The translations under genes and the position numbers were made by a program. The notes under the pieces are model-generated. The model saw nothing but the letters and a program-made list of their open reading frames with translations, had not been told where the DNA came from and did not search any database. Positions 44,913 to 53,215 of a stretch of DNA of 64,000 nucleotides are shown one piece after another; the stretch's first letter is position 1; every line of letters starts with the position of its first letter. This stretch comes from Pleionea sp. CnH1-48 (lineage in GTDB: Bacteria > Pseudomonadota > Gammaproteobacteria > Enterobacterales > Kangiellaceae): the NCBI RefSeq assembly GCF_024124665.1, contig NZ_JAMXSB010000018.1:100331-164330 (forward strand), given 5' to 3'.

Positions 44913-44933
44913 GGGCGTAACTGAGTTACGCCC
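44913..44933. repeat. 9-bp hairpin after nhaC
   Basis: GGGCGTAAC, TGA, GTTACGCCC: a perfect stem 8 nt after the stop, with only a weak T stretch downstream (GTTTTAAC). Probable weak terminator. Confidence 0.65.
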
Positions 44934-45036
44934 ACTTCACGTTTTAACTCATTCATTATTAAAGTGGTACTGGACGGCCTGAGGCTCGATGGTGCAAACT
45001 GATTTTATTCTGTATTGATAATAGAGGGACCAGTCT

Positions 45037-45903
45037 ATGTCAAAGCAATTGTTTTCTGTAATAGGTAACTCACAAAAGTTAGATGGCGGGGCGATGTTTG
45101 GTAATGTGCCAAAAGCCATGTGGGAAAAATGGGTGCAGGTTGATGAGCTTAACCGTATTGATCTTGGTTGCCGCGCGTTACTGATAAAAGACGGTTCAAA
45201 AAATATCTTACTTGAAACTGGTATTGGTGCTTTCTTCGAGCCCAAGCTAAAACAGCGTTTTGGTGTTGTTGAACAAGAGCATGTATTGCTTGATTCGTTG
45301 CAGCAAATTGGATTAAGCCACGAAGATATCGATATCGTTATTCTTTCGCATTTGCATTTTGATCATGCGGGTGGGCTACTCAGTGCATGGCAAGAAGGTA
45401 AAGAGCCGGAGTTGTTGTTTCCGAATGCTCAATTTATTACGGGTCGCGAACATTGGGAAAGGGCCCAGGCGCCACATTTTCGTGATCGTGCGTCTTTTTT
45501 ACCTGCGCTTAACAAGCTGTTGGAACAGAGTGGTCGCCTTCATTTAGTGGATGGACGTCATTGCGATATCTTAACTGAAGATTATTCTTTCTCGATCAGC
45601 GAAGGACACACTCCTGGAATGCTGTTAACGGAAGTGAAGCTACAAGACGCTTCTGTGACTTTTGCTGCGGATTTGATTCCTGGAGTGCCCTGGGTGCATT
45701 TGCCCGTCACTATGGGATACGATCGTTTTCCGGAGCATCTGATTGAAGAAAAGCAAAATTTGCTACAACAGCTGCATGAACAACAGAATTGGTTGTTTTT
45801 TACTCATGATATTCATACGGCGATGGCGCAAATTGGCCGTGACGAGAAGGGACGTTTTGTTGCTCAACAAGAACAGAAAGAACTGCAAGCTTTTGTTTCA
45901 TAA
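45037..45903 (+). CDS. MBL-fold metallo-hydrolase
   Basis: A 288-residue cytoplasmic hydrolase. The zinc site is HLHFDHAGG, preceded by the beta-strand block LLIKDGSKNILLETGIG. Later ligand regions are visible as EGHTPGM and FAADLIPG, and the last His lies in FTHDIHTAMA. The arrangement matches the AHL-lactonase/MBL-fold hydrolase group, but a lactonase role is not shown. AGAGGGA lies 7 nt before the ATG. Confidence 0.9.
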   Translation: MSKQLFSVIGNSQKLDGGAMFGNVPKAMWEKWVQVDELNRIDLGCRALLIKDGSKNILLETGIGAFFEPKLKQRFGVVEQEHVLLDSLQQIGLSHEDIDIVILSHLHFDHAGGLLSAWQEGKEPELLFPNAQFITGREHWERAQAPHFRDRASFLPALNKLLEQSGRLHLVDGRHCDILTEDYSFSISEGHTPGMLLTEVKLQDASVTFAADLIPGVPWVHLPVTMGYDRFPEHLIEEKQNLLQQLHEQQNWLFFTHDIHTAMAQIGRDEKGRFVAQQEQKELQAFVS

Positions 45904-45939
45904 GAGAATTTTAAATAATTGGAGATTTTTTGATAAGTC

Positions 45940-46064
45940 GAGGAACTTTTGGCCATAGCGCCGCTCAAAGTAAGTAACCATTCAATAGTTCCTCTGGTTG
46001 ATGGGTGTAAGACTATAGCTCCCTGAAGTTAAGGCTATACCTTTATTCTCTTAGTTATCATATT
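45940..46064 (+). ncRNA. Possible structured RNA or 3' UTR ending in a terminator
   Basis: Downstream of the MBL gene: GAGGAACT (45940-45947) is inverted at 45987-45994. A second hairpin (TATAGC...GCTATA, about 46013-46038) follows, then a strong terminator (46065-46094). The three stems in about 155 nt look organised, but there is no clear promoter and I recognise no RNA family. The remaining 46095-46416 gap holds no gene I can support. Confidence 0.3.
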
Positions 46065-46094
46065 GCCGCTTACTGAGTTAAGCGGCTTTTTTTT
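46065..46094 (+). terminator. Rho-independent terminator
   Basis: GCCGCTTA (46065-46072), CTGAGT loop, TAAGCGGC (46079-46086), then eight T's. It ends either the MBL transcript or a small RNA. Confidence 0.92.
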
Positions 46095-46416
46095 GTCTGC
46101 GGCTTACTGACATGTACCAATAAACAGCGATCCTGAATCAGGCGAAAAGCATTTAGGTCAGACTGCGTTGTTCAATGGATGAAAAATGAATTGCTCTAGC
46201 TCTATCGGCTTTTTGGGCAATAAAACTTGCGCTATCAGCCCTATTGTGTAAATTTAGTTTGGGAGTAATAAAATAAATGGCTCATTTTTATCACATATCT
46301 CGTTTTGCTCTTTAGCAGAGTGCTTTCTCTATAGTAACGATGAGAAGGTGGCAAAATAATACCAGCCAATCTTATTACAGCGCACTTTTCATTCACTTTT
46401 TATGAGGGCTGCATGC

Positions 46417-46713
46417 ATGTTTAAAGACATTGATTTCCGTGACGGTTTGGAAAATTTGTCTGAGCAAATTGTATTTGAAGAAATTAATGATGTCATTGAA
46501 TCTGGAGAGCCTGAGTTTAACGTGACGGATATTGCTATCCAAGATATTGCTGCGATTGCTTTAAATAATATGCCCCCCAAATATGTCTGCAACATTCTGG
46601 AGAAACAAAATCCAGGGCCGACATTAATGGAAGAAGTGAAAGACTTAAAAAAATATGCCAGAAGACAAGTTCTCAAAGCCATCAAACGGGTTAAAGACAA
46701 CCCCCACGATTAA
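46417..46713 (+). CDS. ComFB family protein (possible c-di-GMP receptor)
   Basis: A 98-residue cytoplasmic protein. It matches the late-competence ComFB family by IVFEEINDVI near the start and the diagnostic IAAIALNNMPPKYVCN in the middle. ComFB-domain proteins in cyanobacteria and Bacillus have been reported to bind c-di-GMP, so this may be a small receptor (family-based inference). I use the ATG at 46417, 8 nt after AGGG; an ATG five codons earlier is in frame. It overlaps the following hydrolase by 59 nt. Confidence 0.85.
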   Translation: MFKDIDFRDGLENLSEQIVFEEINDVIESGEPEFNVTDIAIQDIAAIALNNMPPKYVCNILEKQNPGPTLMEEVKDLKKYARRQVLKAIKRVKDNPHD

Positions 46714-47560
46714 GCCTGTTAAACGTTATTCTTTATCTCTATGCGGCGTTGAGTGTGCCATCGAGGAACACGGCAACGCCAATGGAGAGCCTTTGGTGTT
46801 TCTGCATGGTTGGTTAGATAATCTGGCCAGCTTTTATCCGCTTGTTCCTCATCTTCAGCAACATCGATTAATCTTGCTCGATTTCCCTGGGCATGGTTTA
46901 TCCCACCATCTACCAGCAGGCATGGCTTATCATTTTTTAGATCTGGTGTTTGTGGTTCAAGATCTGGTTGCGGAGTTGAAGCTTAAGGACTTTGTATTAG
47001 TGGGACACTCTATGGGGGGGGCTGCGGCAACAACCTATACATCCTCCCAGCAAGGCAAAGTGCGTCAGCTAATTTTGATAGAGGCTTTAGGGCCGTTGAC
47101 GCTACCGGCCAGCAAATCGCTTAAACAAATGCGCGATTCAATTGCTGATCGCAGTGCGCTGCTGGGTAAGCAAAAGCCTGTTTATCCGTCTTACCAATTG
47201 GCACTGACCCATCGGGCTAAAGTTTCCCAAATGGAACCCGAAGTGATTGAGCCCATCGTTAAGCGTGGCCTCAATGATGTGAATGAAGGGGTTACCTGGC
47301 GTAGTGATCCGCGTTTAAGAGTGTCCAGTGTCTCGCGTTTGACAGAAGAACAACTGACGCCCTTATTGGAGGCCATCGAATGCCCGGTATTATTGCTGGA
47401 AGCAGAGCAGGGGATGTTTACAGAAAACGCCATTATTCAAGCGCGCAAAGAGAAAGTATCTCACCTGACAACCAGCGCATTGTCTGGCGGGCATCATGTA
47501 CACATGGAGCAGCCTCAAGCGGTGGCATTAGCAATAGAGCAGTTTATAAGCCAGAAATAA
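46655..47560 (+). CDS. Alpha/beta hydrolase
   Basis: A 301-residue serine hydrolase. LVFLHGWLDNLASF is the oxyanion-hole region. The nucleophile elbow is LVGHSMGGAAA (Ser in GHSMG). An acidic residue region lies in VLLLEAEQGMF, and the catalytic His lies in GGHHVHMEQP. It resembles MhpC/BioH-like esterases, substrate unknown. The only in-frame ATG lies 59 nt inside comFB, so the two are very probably translated from one message by coupling; the long overlap is unusual. Confidence 0.85.
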   Translation: MPEDKFSKPSNGLKTTPTIKPVKRYSLSLCGVECAIEEHGNANGEPLVFLHGWLDNLASFYPLVPHLQQHRLILLDFPGHGLSHHLPAGMAYHFLDLVFVVQDLVAELKLKDFVLVGHSMGGAAATTYTSSQQGKVRQLILIEALGPLTLPASKSLKQMRDSIADRSALLGKQKPVYPSYQLALTHRAKVSQMEPEVIEPIVKRGLNDVNEGVTWRSDPRLRVSSVSRLTEEQLTPLLEAIECPVLLLEAEQGMFTENAIIQARKEKVSHLTTSALSGGHHVHMEQPQAVALAIEQFISQK

Positions 47561-47568
47561 CGACCCGA

Positions 47569-48357
47569 CTATTTCATAATTTGCATGAGTAGCTGTTTTA
47601 CATGATCAGACTCGAAGGGCTTATCACAGATCGCAGATACGCCAACTTGTTCAATATTATTTAAAACAGCACGACTCTGTTCACTGGTTACCATTAACAC
47701 TGGCACATGCAGGTGGGTTTCGCTGGAGCGGATAAACTCAACCAAAGCTTTGCCATCCACTTCGGGCATATTGTAGTCGGTGACAATGAGGTCAAAATAG
47801 CTATCTTTTAGAATGTCGATGGCTGTATCACCGCCGTCGGCTTGCGTGATGTGTTGGATCCCCATATCGGTAAGCGTTCGACAGATAAACTTTCTGGCCA
47901 TTCGACTGTCATCAACCACCAATACTCGGATTTCGGTGGCGTCGTAGTTTTCAAGCTCCAGCTCATCAGGCTCCAGAAAGTTAATTGTATTATCGAGGGC
48001 GCGTTTTAAATCGGCGGCTTCAAAGGGTTTGGGCAGAACTGCCACCACTCCCGCCTGGCGAACTGGGTCGATCATGCCAAAACGTGTTTCGCTGGAAACT
48101 AACATAAAAGGGACAGAGGATAGTTCTGGTTTTTCGCGCATAGAGTGAATGAGCTTTGCGGCGTCCATATCTTCGAAGTACATGGCGCTAATGACTAGGT
48201 CAGGGACGAATTTTTCTAGTTCTTCCAAGGCTCGTTGCCCGCTTTCGACACCGTCCACTTTATCGACACCGGCGGTCTCGAGATTATTAATAATGATTTT
48301 TCGCTGAGTTGACGAGGGTTCAACCAGTAAGATGGTCAAATCATGAATTTTTAGCAC
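47569..48357 (-). CDS. Double receiver-domain protein with one degenerate receiver
   Basis: A cytoplasmic protein made only of two REC domains. The first (about 5-120) has VEPSS in place of the acidic pair and Ala at the phospho-Asp position (PDLVISAMYF), while keeping the Lys in VLPKPF. The second (about 135-262) is canonical: VVDDSRMARK, phospho-Asp in IVTDYNMPEVDG, and CDKPFES. I start at the GTG at 48357 because GGGAG lies 5 nt upstream; a TTG at 48369 is also possible. There is no output domain, so it probably signals by protein contact, for example in chemotaxis or c-di-GMP pathways. Confidence 0.9.
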   Translation of the reverse strand: MLKIHDLTILLVEPSSTQRKIIINNLETAGVDKVDGVESGQRALEELEKFVPDLVISAMYFEDMDAAKLIHSMREKPELSSVPFMLVSSETRFGMIDPVRQAGVVAVLPKPFEAADLKRALDNTINFLEPDELELENYDATEIRVLVVDDSRMARKFICRTLTDMGIQHITQADGGDTAIDILKDSYFDLIVTDYNMPEVDGKALVEFIRSSETHLHVPVLMVTSEQSRAVLNNIEQVGVSAICDKPFESDHVKQLLMQIMK

Positions 48358-48574
48358 TGATGCTCCCAAACCATTCTTTTTACTCTAAATTCTATTAAGT
48401 CTAGGAGATCGGCGTAAATCCGCCACTTTTTACCCTTTTGGTCGAAAATTGGACGAAATCGAATTTTCCTAGATGAATTGGTCGGACAAGTGCTTTTCTA
48501 AAGGCTTCTCTGCTGTTAGCATTGATGGGATAATTCGATTAAAACAAAAATTTAAAAAAGTTCTGGAGTTGAGG

Positions 48575-50230
48575 ATGGAGAAAGTTTGGTTGAACAGTTA
48601 TCCAGAAGGGGTGCCCCACACGGTTAGCCCGACTGAGAGCTCTATTGTTGATATTTTTGAGGGAAGCGTCAAAAAATTCCCTGAGCGCCCAGCATTTTCT
48701 AATATGGGCGTGTCCATGAGCTTCGCAGAGCTGGATAAGCTGTCGCGCGACTTCGCTGCCTATTTGCAAAATGAACTGGGGTTAAAGCGTGGCGCTCGTG
48801 TAGCGATTATGATGCCTAATCTGCTTCAATATCCTATTGCCATCTTTGGTATTTTGCGCGCTGGGATGACCGTTATTAATGTTAACCCTCTTTATACTCC
48901 TCGTGAACTGAAGCATCAGCTGAACGACGCGAAAGCTGACGCCATCGTTATTGTTGAGAACTTTGCCAACACCTTGCAGGAAGTGATTAAAGAAACGCCA
49001 GTTAAGCATGTGATATTGACTTCGATTGGCGATCGCTTCCCAACCATTAAGCGCTGGCTCGTGAACGCCGTCATCAAGCATGTTAAAAAGATGGTGCCTG
49101 CCTATCAGTTAGACAATGTCCTTTGGTTTAATGATGTGTTAGACAAAGGTAAAAATCAGTCTTTCGAACGCCAGGAAGTTTCTGGCGAAGATATCGCCTT
49201 TTTGCAATACACGGGTGGTACAACCGGGGTTTCTAAAGGCGCCGTTTTGTCACATCGCAACATGATTGCCAATATCTCACAAGCCTCAACCTGGCTAGAA
49301 GCACAGTTGAGTGTTGGAGAAGAAGTGGTTATCACCGCGTTGCCTCTTTACCATATCTTCTCACTAACGGCTAACTGCATGGTCTTTATGAAGTATGGTG
49401 GTCACAATGTTCTTATCACTAATCCTCGAGACATGCCTGGATTTGTAAAAGAGATTAAGAATATTGGTTTTACTGCACTAACGGGCGTGAATACTTTATT
49501 TAACGGCTTGTTAAATACTCCTGGATTTGATCAGGTTGACTTCTCTCGTCTTAAACTTTCTCTTGGTGGTGGTATGGCCGTTCAAGAAGCCGTTGCCATG
49601 CGCTGGCAAGAAGTGACTCAGAGTCCTTTGCTTGAAGCTTACGGCATGACCGAGACTGCACCTGCGGTTACCATGAATCCAATGAACCTGAAATCTTACA
49701 ACGGCACCATTGGTTTACCGCTCCCTTCAACTGAAGTCTGTATTCGAGATGATGACGGTAACGAACTTGGCTTTCATGAAGCTGGCGAACTTTGGGTTAA
49801 AGGCCCACAGGTGATGGAAGGCTATTTAGGTCGTCCTGAAGAAACGGCTAAAGTGATGGAAGGCGACTGGTTTAAAACTGGTGATATTGCAACCATCAAC
49901 GAAGAAGGCTTTGTGAAATTGGTTGATCGCAAAAAAGACATGATTCTGGTTTCTGGATTTAATGTTTATCCTAACGAGATTGAAGATGTCTTGGCTGCGC
50001 ATCCCGATATTGTTGAAGTCGCTGCGGTTGGTGTTCCTAATGAAGGCAGTGGCGAAGTAGTGAAAGTCTTTATCGTCAAAAAGAATCCAGAGTTAACGGA
50101 TGCAGACGTTATTGCCTTTAGTAAGAAAAACTTAACGGGGTACAAAGTACCGAAGGAAGTTGAGTTTCGTGATGAATTACCAAAAACCAATGTTGGGAAG
50201 ATATTGCGTCGAGAATTGCGTGACAACTAG
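48575..50230 (+). CDS. fadD: Long-chain fatty-acid-CoA ligase
   Basis: Activates fatty acids to acyl-CoA using ATP. It has 551 residues, near E. coli FadD. The ATP/AMP P loop is [16 protein letters not shown]. Further AMP-binding blocks are [14 protein letters not shown] and [37 protein letters not shown]-terminal [15 protein letters not shown] carries the catalytic Lys. The ATG at 48575 has GGAG about 6 nt upstream. The stop codon overlaps the start of rnd by one base; fadD-rnd adjacency is also seen in E. coli. Confidence 0.96.
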   Translation: MEKVWLNSYPEGVPHTVSPTESSIVDIFEGSVKKFPERPAFSNMGVSMSFAELDKLSRDFAAYLQNELGLKRGARVAIMMPNLLQYPIAIFGILRAGMTVINVNPLYTPRELKHQLNDAKADAIVIVENFANTLQEVIKETPVKHVILTSIGDRFPTIKRWLVNAVIKHVKKMVPAYQLDNVLWFNDVLDKGKNQSFERQEVSGEDIAFLQYTGGTTGVSKGAVLSHRNMIANISQASTWLEAQLSVGEEVVITALPLYHIFSLTANCMVFMKYGGHNVLITNPRDMPGFVKEIKNIGFTALTGVNTLFNGLLNTPGFDQVDFSRLKLSLGGGMAVQEAVAMRWQEVTQSPLLEAYGMTETAPAVTMNPMNLKSYNGTIGLPLPSTEVCIRDDDGNELGFHEAGELWVKGPQVMEGYLGRPEETAKVMEGDWFKTGDIATINEEGFVKLVDRKKDMILVSGFNVYPNEIEDVLAAHPDIVEVAAVGVPNEGSGEVVKVFIVKKNPELTDADVIAFSKKNLTGYKVPKEVEFRDELPKTNVGKILRRELRDN

Positions 50231-51384
50231 TGCAATCAAGTTATTATCCCTCTTATCACTGGGTGACCAGCACTGAGCAATTGAGTGTGCTGATCGCCCA
50301 GTGGCATCAAACGCCCATTCTTTATATCGATACTGAGTTTTTACGCGAAAAAACCTTTTATCCTCAGCTCGCCTTATTGCAGATTTTTACGGGGGAAGCC
50401 GTCTATTTGGTTGAACCCGATACCGTTGAGCAAAATCCGCTATTTGCTGCTTTGCTAGAAGATGAGCAGGTAACCAAAGTTTTTCATTCTGCTTCAGAAG
50501 ATTGTGAAGTTTTGTTTCGGGTTTGCGGTGCAACGATTAAAGGACTTTGGGACACTCAGGTTGCTACGCACTTTTTGGGCGAAGGCAGCCATATTGGCTA
50601 TGCAGCTTTGGTTGACGCAGTCTGCCAGCATCAGCTGGATAAAAGTGAAGGGCGTTCAGATTGGACTCAACGTCCATTAAGCGAACAGCAGATTCAATAT
50701 GCTCTGGCTGATGTGGTCTACCTGAAACCGATATTTGAGTATCAACAGAATGCGTTGCAGAAGACTGAAAAACTAAAGAGCACTGACAAACTCAGTTGGT
50801 TTAAGCAGGATTGCCAGCAGTTAGCTAACCGGGTCGAAGAGTTAGACCGTTTTGATAACTACTATCTCAATATTAAAAATGCCTGGCGTTTAAAGCCCCT
50901 GGAGCTCCAACGACTATCGTCATTGGCGGTATGGCGTGAGCAGGCCGCCCGTAAACATAACTTACCGCGCAACTTTATCGTAAATGATGAAACCCTCTGG
51001 GTCATTGCTCGAGCCAAGCTGGATAAATCCTGGTCATTGCCTTTTATCAAAAGTTGGCATCCTGTTGCTCGGCGCAAGTATCAAAACGAATTGCTCTCTT
51101 TTTTAAAGCAGCAGTCCGGTGAAGACTTAGAGCTTACCGAAACCCCTCTGGGCCCAAGGTTCTGGCAGTCAATCACCCCTCAAATGCAGGCAGCCAGAGA
51201 GAAGGTGGTTTCGATTGCCGAGTCTCATCAGATTGAGCCCGATCTGCTATGCAGTAAAAAAATGATGCAGGGAATGGTGCGTTTTTGGCTAAAAAAGCGG
51301 TTTGAGCCGCCTCGTACCTGGACTTGCTGGCGCGAAAAGATGCTAACCGACGCAATTAAACCCATTTTTGTTGGCGAATCCTGA
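50230..51384 (+). CDS. rnd: Ribonuclease D
   Basis: 3'-5' exoribonuclease that trims tRNA precursors. It has 384 residues. The DEDD exonuclease domain is visible (YIDTEFLREKTFYPQLALLQI, FHSASEDCEVLF, LWDTQVATHFLGEG, QIQYALADVVYL). An HRDC domain follows (about 205-290, LKPLELQRLSSLAVWREQAARK). It starts with GTG overlapping the fadD stop codon. Confidence 0.95.
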   Translation: MQSSYYPSYHWVTSTEQLSVLIAQWHQTPILYIDTEFLREKTFYPQLALLQIFTGEAVYLVEPDTVEQNPLFAALLEDEQVTKVFHSASEDCEVLFRVCGATIKGLWDTQVATHFLGEGSHIGYAALVDAVCQHQLDKSEGRSDWTQRPLSEQQIQYALADVVYLKPIFEYQQNALQKTEKLKSTDKLSWFKQDCQQLANRVEELDRFDNYYLNIKNAWRLKPLELQRLSSLAVWREQAARKHNLPRNFIVNDETLWVIARAKLDKSWSLPFIKSWHPVARRKYQNELLSFLKQQSGEDLELTETPLGPRFWQSITPQMQAAREKVVSIAESHQIEPDLLCSKKMMQGMVRFWLKKRFEPPRTWTCWREKMLTDAIKPIFVGES

Positions 51385-51398
51385 GCTTATCCTTTCTG

Positions 51399-51423
51399 AA
51401 GCAGCCGTTATGCGCTGCTTTTT
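51399..51423 (+). terminator. Terminator after rnd
   Basis: AAGCAGC (51399-51405), 8-nt loop, GCTGCTT (51414-51420), then TTTCTATT. It separates fadD-rnd from ycgL. Confidence 0.8.
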
Positions 51424-51507
51424 CTATTCTTCATTTTTGTTACGCTCCTGTTTTTGCGATAATAGCGGAATTAGGTTGGTCGTATCGATTTATTAAGAGT
51501 TTTAGCT

Positions 51508-51783
51508 ATGTTATGCAGCATATATCGAAGTAGTAAAAAAGATGAAATGTACTTGTACATTACTGAGCGAGACGATTTCTCGTCTGTACCCGAGGCTCTA
51601 ATGAAGGTTTTTGGTGAACCGTCGTTTGTCATGCTGATTAATTTGGCTAAGCGAGACAAACTAGCACGAGAAAACATCGAAGACGTTAAAGAAGCTTTGA
51701 ATACTCAGGGATTCTATTTACAGATGCCTCCTGTGGTTGAAGCTAACCAGGTTGCCGCCCAAAACTCAAAAGCCAGCCTGTAA
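51508..51783 (+). CDS. ycgL: YcgL domain protein
   Basis: A 91-residue protein with the family core: CSIYRSSKKDEMYLYI at the start, FGEPSFVMLINLA and LARENIEDVKEALNTQGFYLQMPP. This is the YcgL/UPF0745 family, function unknown. It is followed 2 nt later by the FAH-family gene and then ycgN, a gene set kept together in many gammaproteobacteria. Confidence 0.93.
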   Translation: MLCSIYRSSKKDEMYLYITERDDFSSVPEALMKVFGEPSFVMLINLAKRDKLARENIEDVKEALNTQGFYLQMPPVVEANQVAAQNSKASL

Positions 51784-51785
51784 CT

Positions 51786-52481
51786 ATGGCGCTTTCTGAT
51801 AGTGAAGTGTCTGGTGGTTACCGTCACCTTGATACGCAAGGGGAAGCGTTAGCCCTGCCTGTCGGTAAAGTCGTCTGTGTCGGGCGAAACTATGTCGCCC
51901 ACGCCCAGGAGCTCGGTAATCCCATTCCTAAGCGTCCATTACTGTTTATAAAACCCGCTACATCGGTGTCTCATTGGTCAGAGCAGGTGGCTATTCCACA
52001 ACATCTGGGAGAAGTTCATCACGAGCTGGAACTGGCGGTATTGATTGATAAGCCTTTATGCAGAGTGTCGCAGGAGGCTGCTGTAGAAGGTATTGGGGCG
52101 GTTACTCTCGCTCTGGATCTGACGCTCAGAGAAATGCAGTCCGAATTAAAAGCACAAGGACATCCATGGGAGCTGGCAAAAGCGTTTGATGGGGCATGTC
52201 CGATAGCACCCTGGCATCCTTTGCCAAGTAGTGAATGGTTAAAACATGCTGAATTTTCGATGCATAAAAATCAGCAGCTACAACAGGCTGGCGATACCGG
52301 TCTAATGATGTGGTCGGTAGCAGAGCTGGTGGCATCCATCTCGCAGTACTTTACTTTAATGCCGGGCGATGTCGTATTAACGGGCACACCTGCGGGTGTT
52401 GGACCTATAGCCGTTGGTGACACGCTTCAGGCACAGCTGGGCGATTTAGTCCGTTTGAATTCAGAGGTAGTAGGCGCTTGA
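51786..52481 (+). CDS. ycgM: Fumarylacetoacetate hydrolase family protein (YcgM-like)
   Basis: A 231-residue metal-dependent hydrolase/decarboxylase of the FAH fold. Visible blocks: VVCVGRNYVAHAQELG, KRPLLFIKPATSV, and the metal ligand Glu pair in VHHELELAVLI. The C-terminal part contains PGDVVLTGTPAGVGP. The family acts on oxo-acids (for example oxaloacetate decarboxylase or acylpyruvase). Its stop overlaps the ycgN start by 4 nt. Confidence 0.92.
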   Translation: MALSDSEVSGGYRHLDTQGEALALPVGKVVCVGRNYVAHAQELGNPIPKRPLLFIKPATSVSHWSEQVAIPQHLGEVHHELELAVLIDKPLCRVSQEAAVEGIGAVTLALDLTLREMQSELKAQGHPWELAKAFDGACPIAPWHPLPSSEWLKHAEFSMHKNQQLQQAGDTGLMMWSVAELVASISQYFTLMPGDVVLTGTPAGVGPIAVGDTLQAQLGDLVRLNSEVVGA

Positions 52482-52957
52482 AAACAAAACCTTTTTGGCT
52501 GACCACTGAGTTAGAAGATATGACCACAGAACAGTGGGAGTCTTTGTGCGATGGGTGTGGTAAGTGCTGCGTCTATAAAATAGAAGACGACGAAGACGTC
52601 TTGTATCAAACCGATGTCGCCTGCCGCTATTTTGATCACAATAGCTGCCGCTGCAGTCAATATGAGCAACGGTTTGTGTTGGTTCCTGATTGTATTCAGG
52701 TAACTCCCGCGGCAGCGCGAAAATACGAATGGTTGCCAAATACCTGTGCCTACAAACTGTTAGCTCAGGGACATGACATACCCGACTGGCACCCTCTTAA
52801 AACCGGTGATCCCGAATCCGTCCATAAGGCCAATCGCTCAGCTCGCAACAAAGTAATCTGTGAAACTCAAGCCGGAGAGCTGGACGATCATATCATTGCC
52901 ATCCTTATTCCTGACGATCCCGAGTCAGATCCCCTTAGCGAAATTGAAAGTGAATAG
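52478..52957 (+). CDS. ycgN: YcgN family cysteine cluster protein
   Basis: A 159-residue protein of the UPF0260/YcgN family. It has a Cys-rich N-terminal half: WESLCDGCGKCCVYKI, then ACRYFDHNSCRCSQY, and more Cys in VPDCIQVT, with a later PNTCAYK. These likely bind a metal or iron-sulfur cluster. Function unknown. It starts at TTG 52478, overlapping the ycgM stop, with a GAGG site upstream; the family normally begins with the FW-containing segment seen here. Confidence 0.9.
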   Translation: MKTKPFWLTTELEDMTTEQWESLCDGCGKCCVYKIEDDEDVLYQTDVACRYFDHNSCRCSQYEQRFVLVPDCIQVTPAAARKYEWLPNTCAYKLLAQGHDIPDWHPLKTGDPESVHKANRSARNKVICETQAGELDDHIIAILIPDDPESDPLSEIESE

Positions 52958-53006
52958 TTTATTTTGAGAGAAAGTTAAAGGAACTTCTTGAAAAATAAGC
53001 TAAACT

Positions 53007-53044
53007 TCTGATAGAAGCGCTCGTGGAGCTGTTCTTCTATCAGA
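53007..53044. repeat. 11-bp inverted repeat with nested stem upstream of VWA gene
   Basis: TCTGATAGAAG (53007-53017) is exactly inverted at 53034-53044, and the 16-nt loop contains GCTC/GAGC. It lies 172 nt before the VWA start codon, with no T run. Operator or RNA hairpin. Confidence 0.6.
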
Positions 53045-53215
53045 TGTTGAGAACTACAATCGCTCTCTATCACGATGTCTTCTGTTTGAATACCCATGAA
53101 GGTGAGCAAGGCGCTGATCTGAGATTTGGGCAAGCTAATATGGAGCAAACTCAATCATGGTCGTGCGGCGATTAACACAGAATCACCCCAATAAAAATAA
53201 ACTGGTGAGGTCTAT

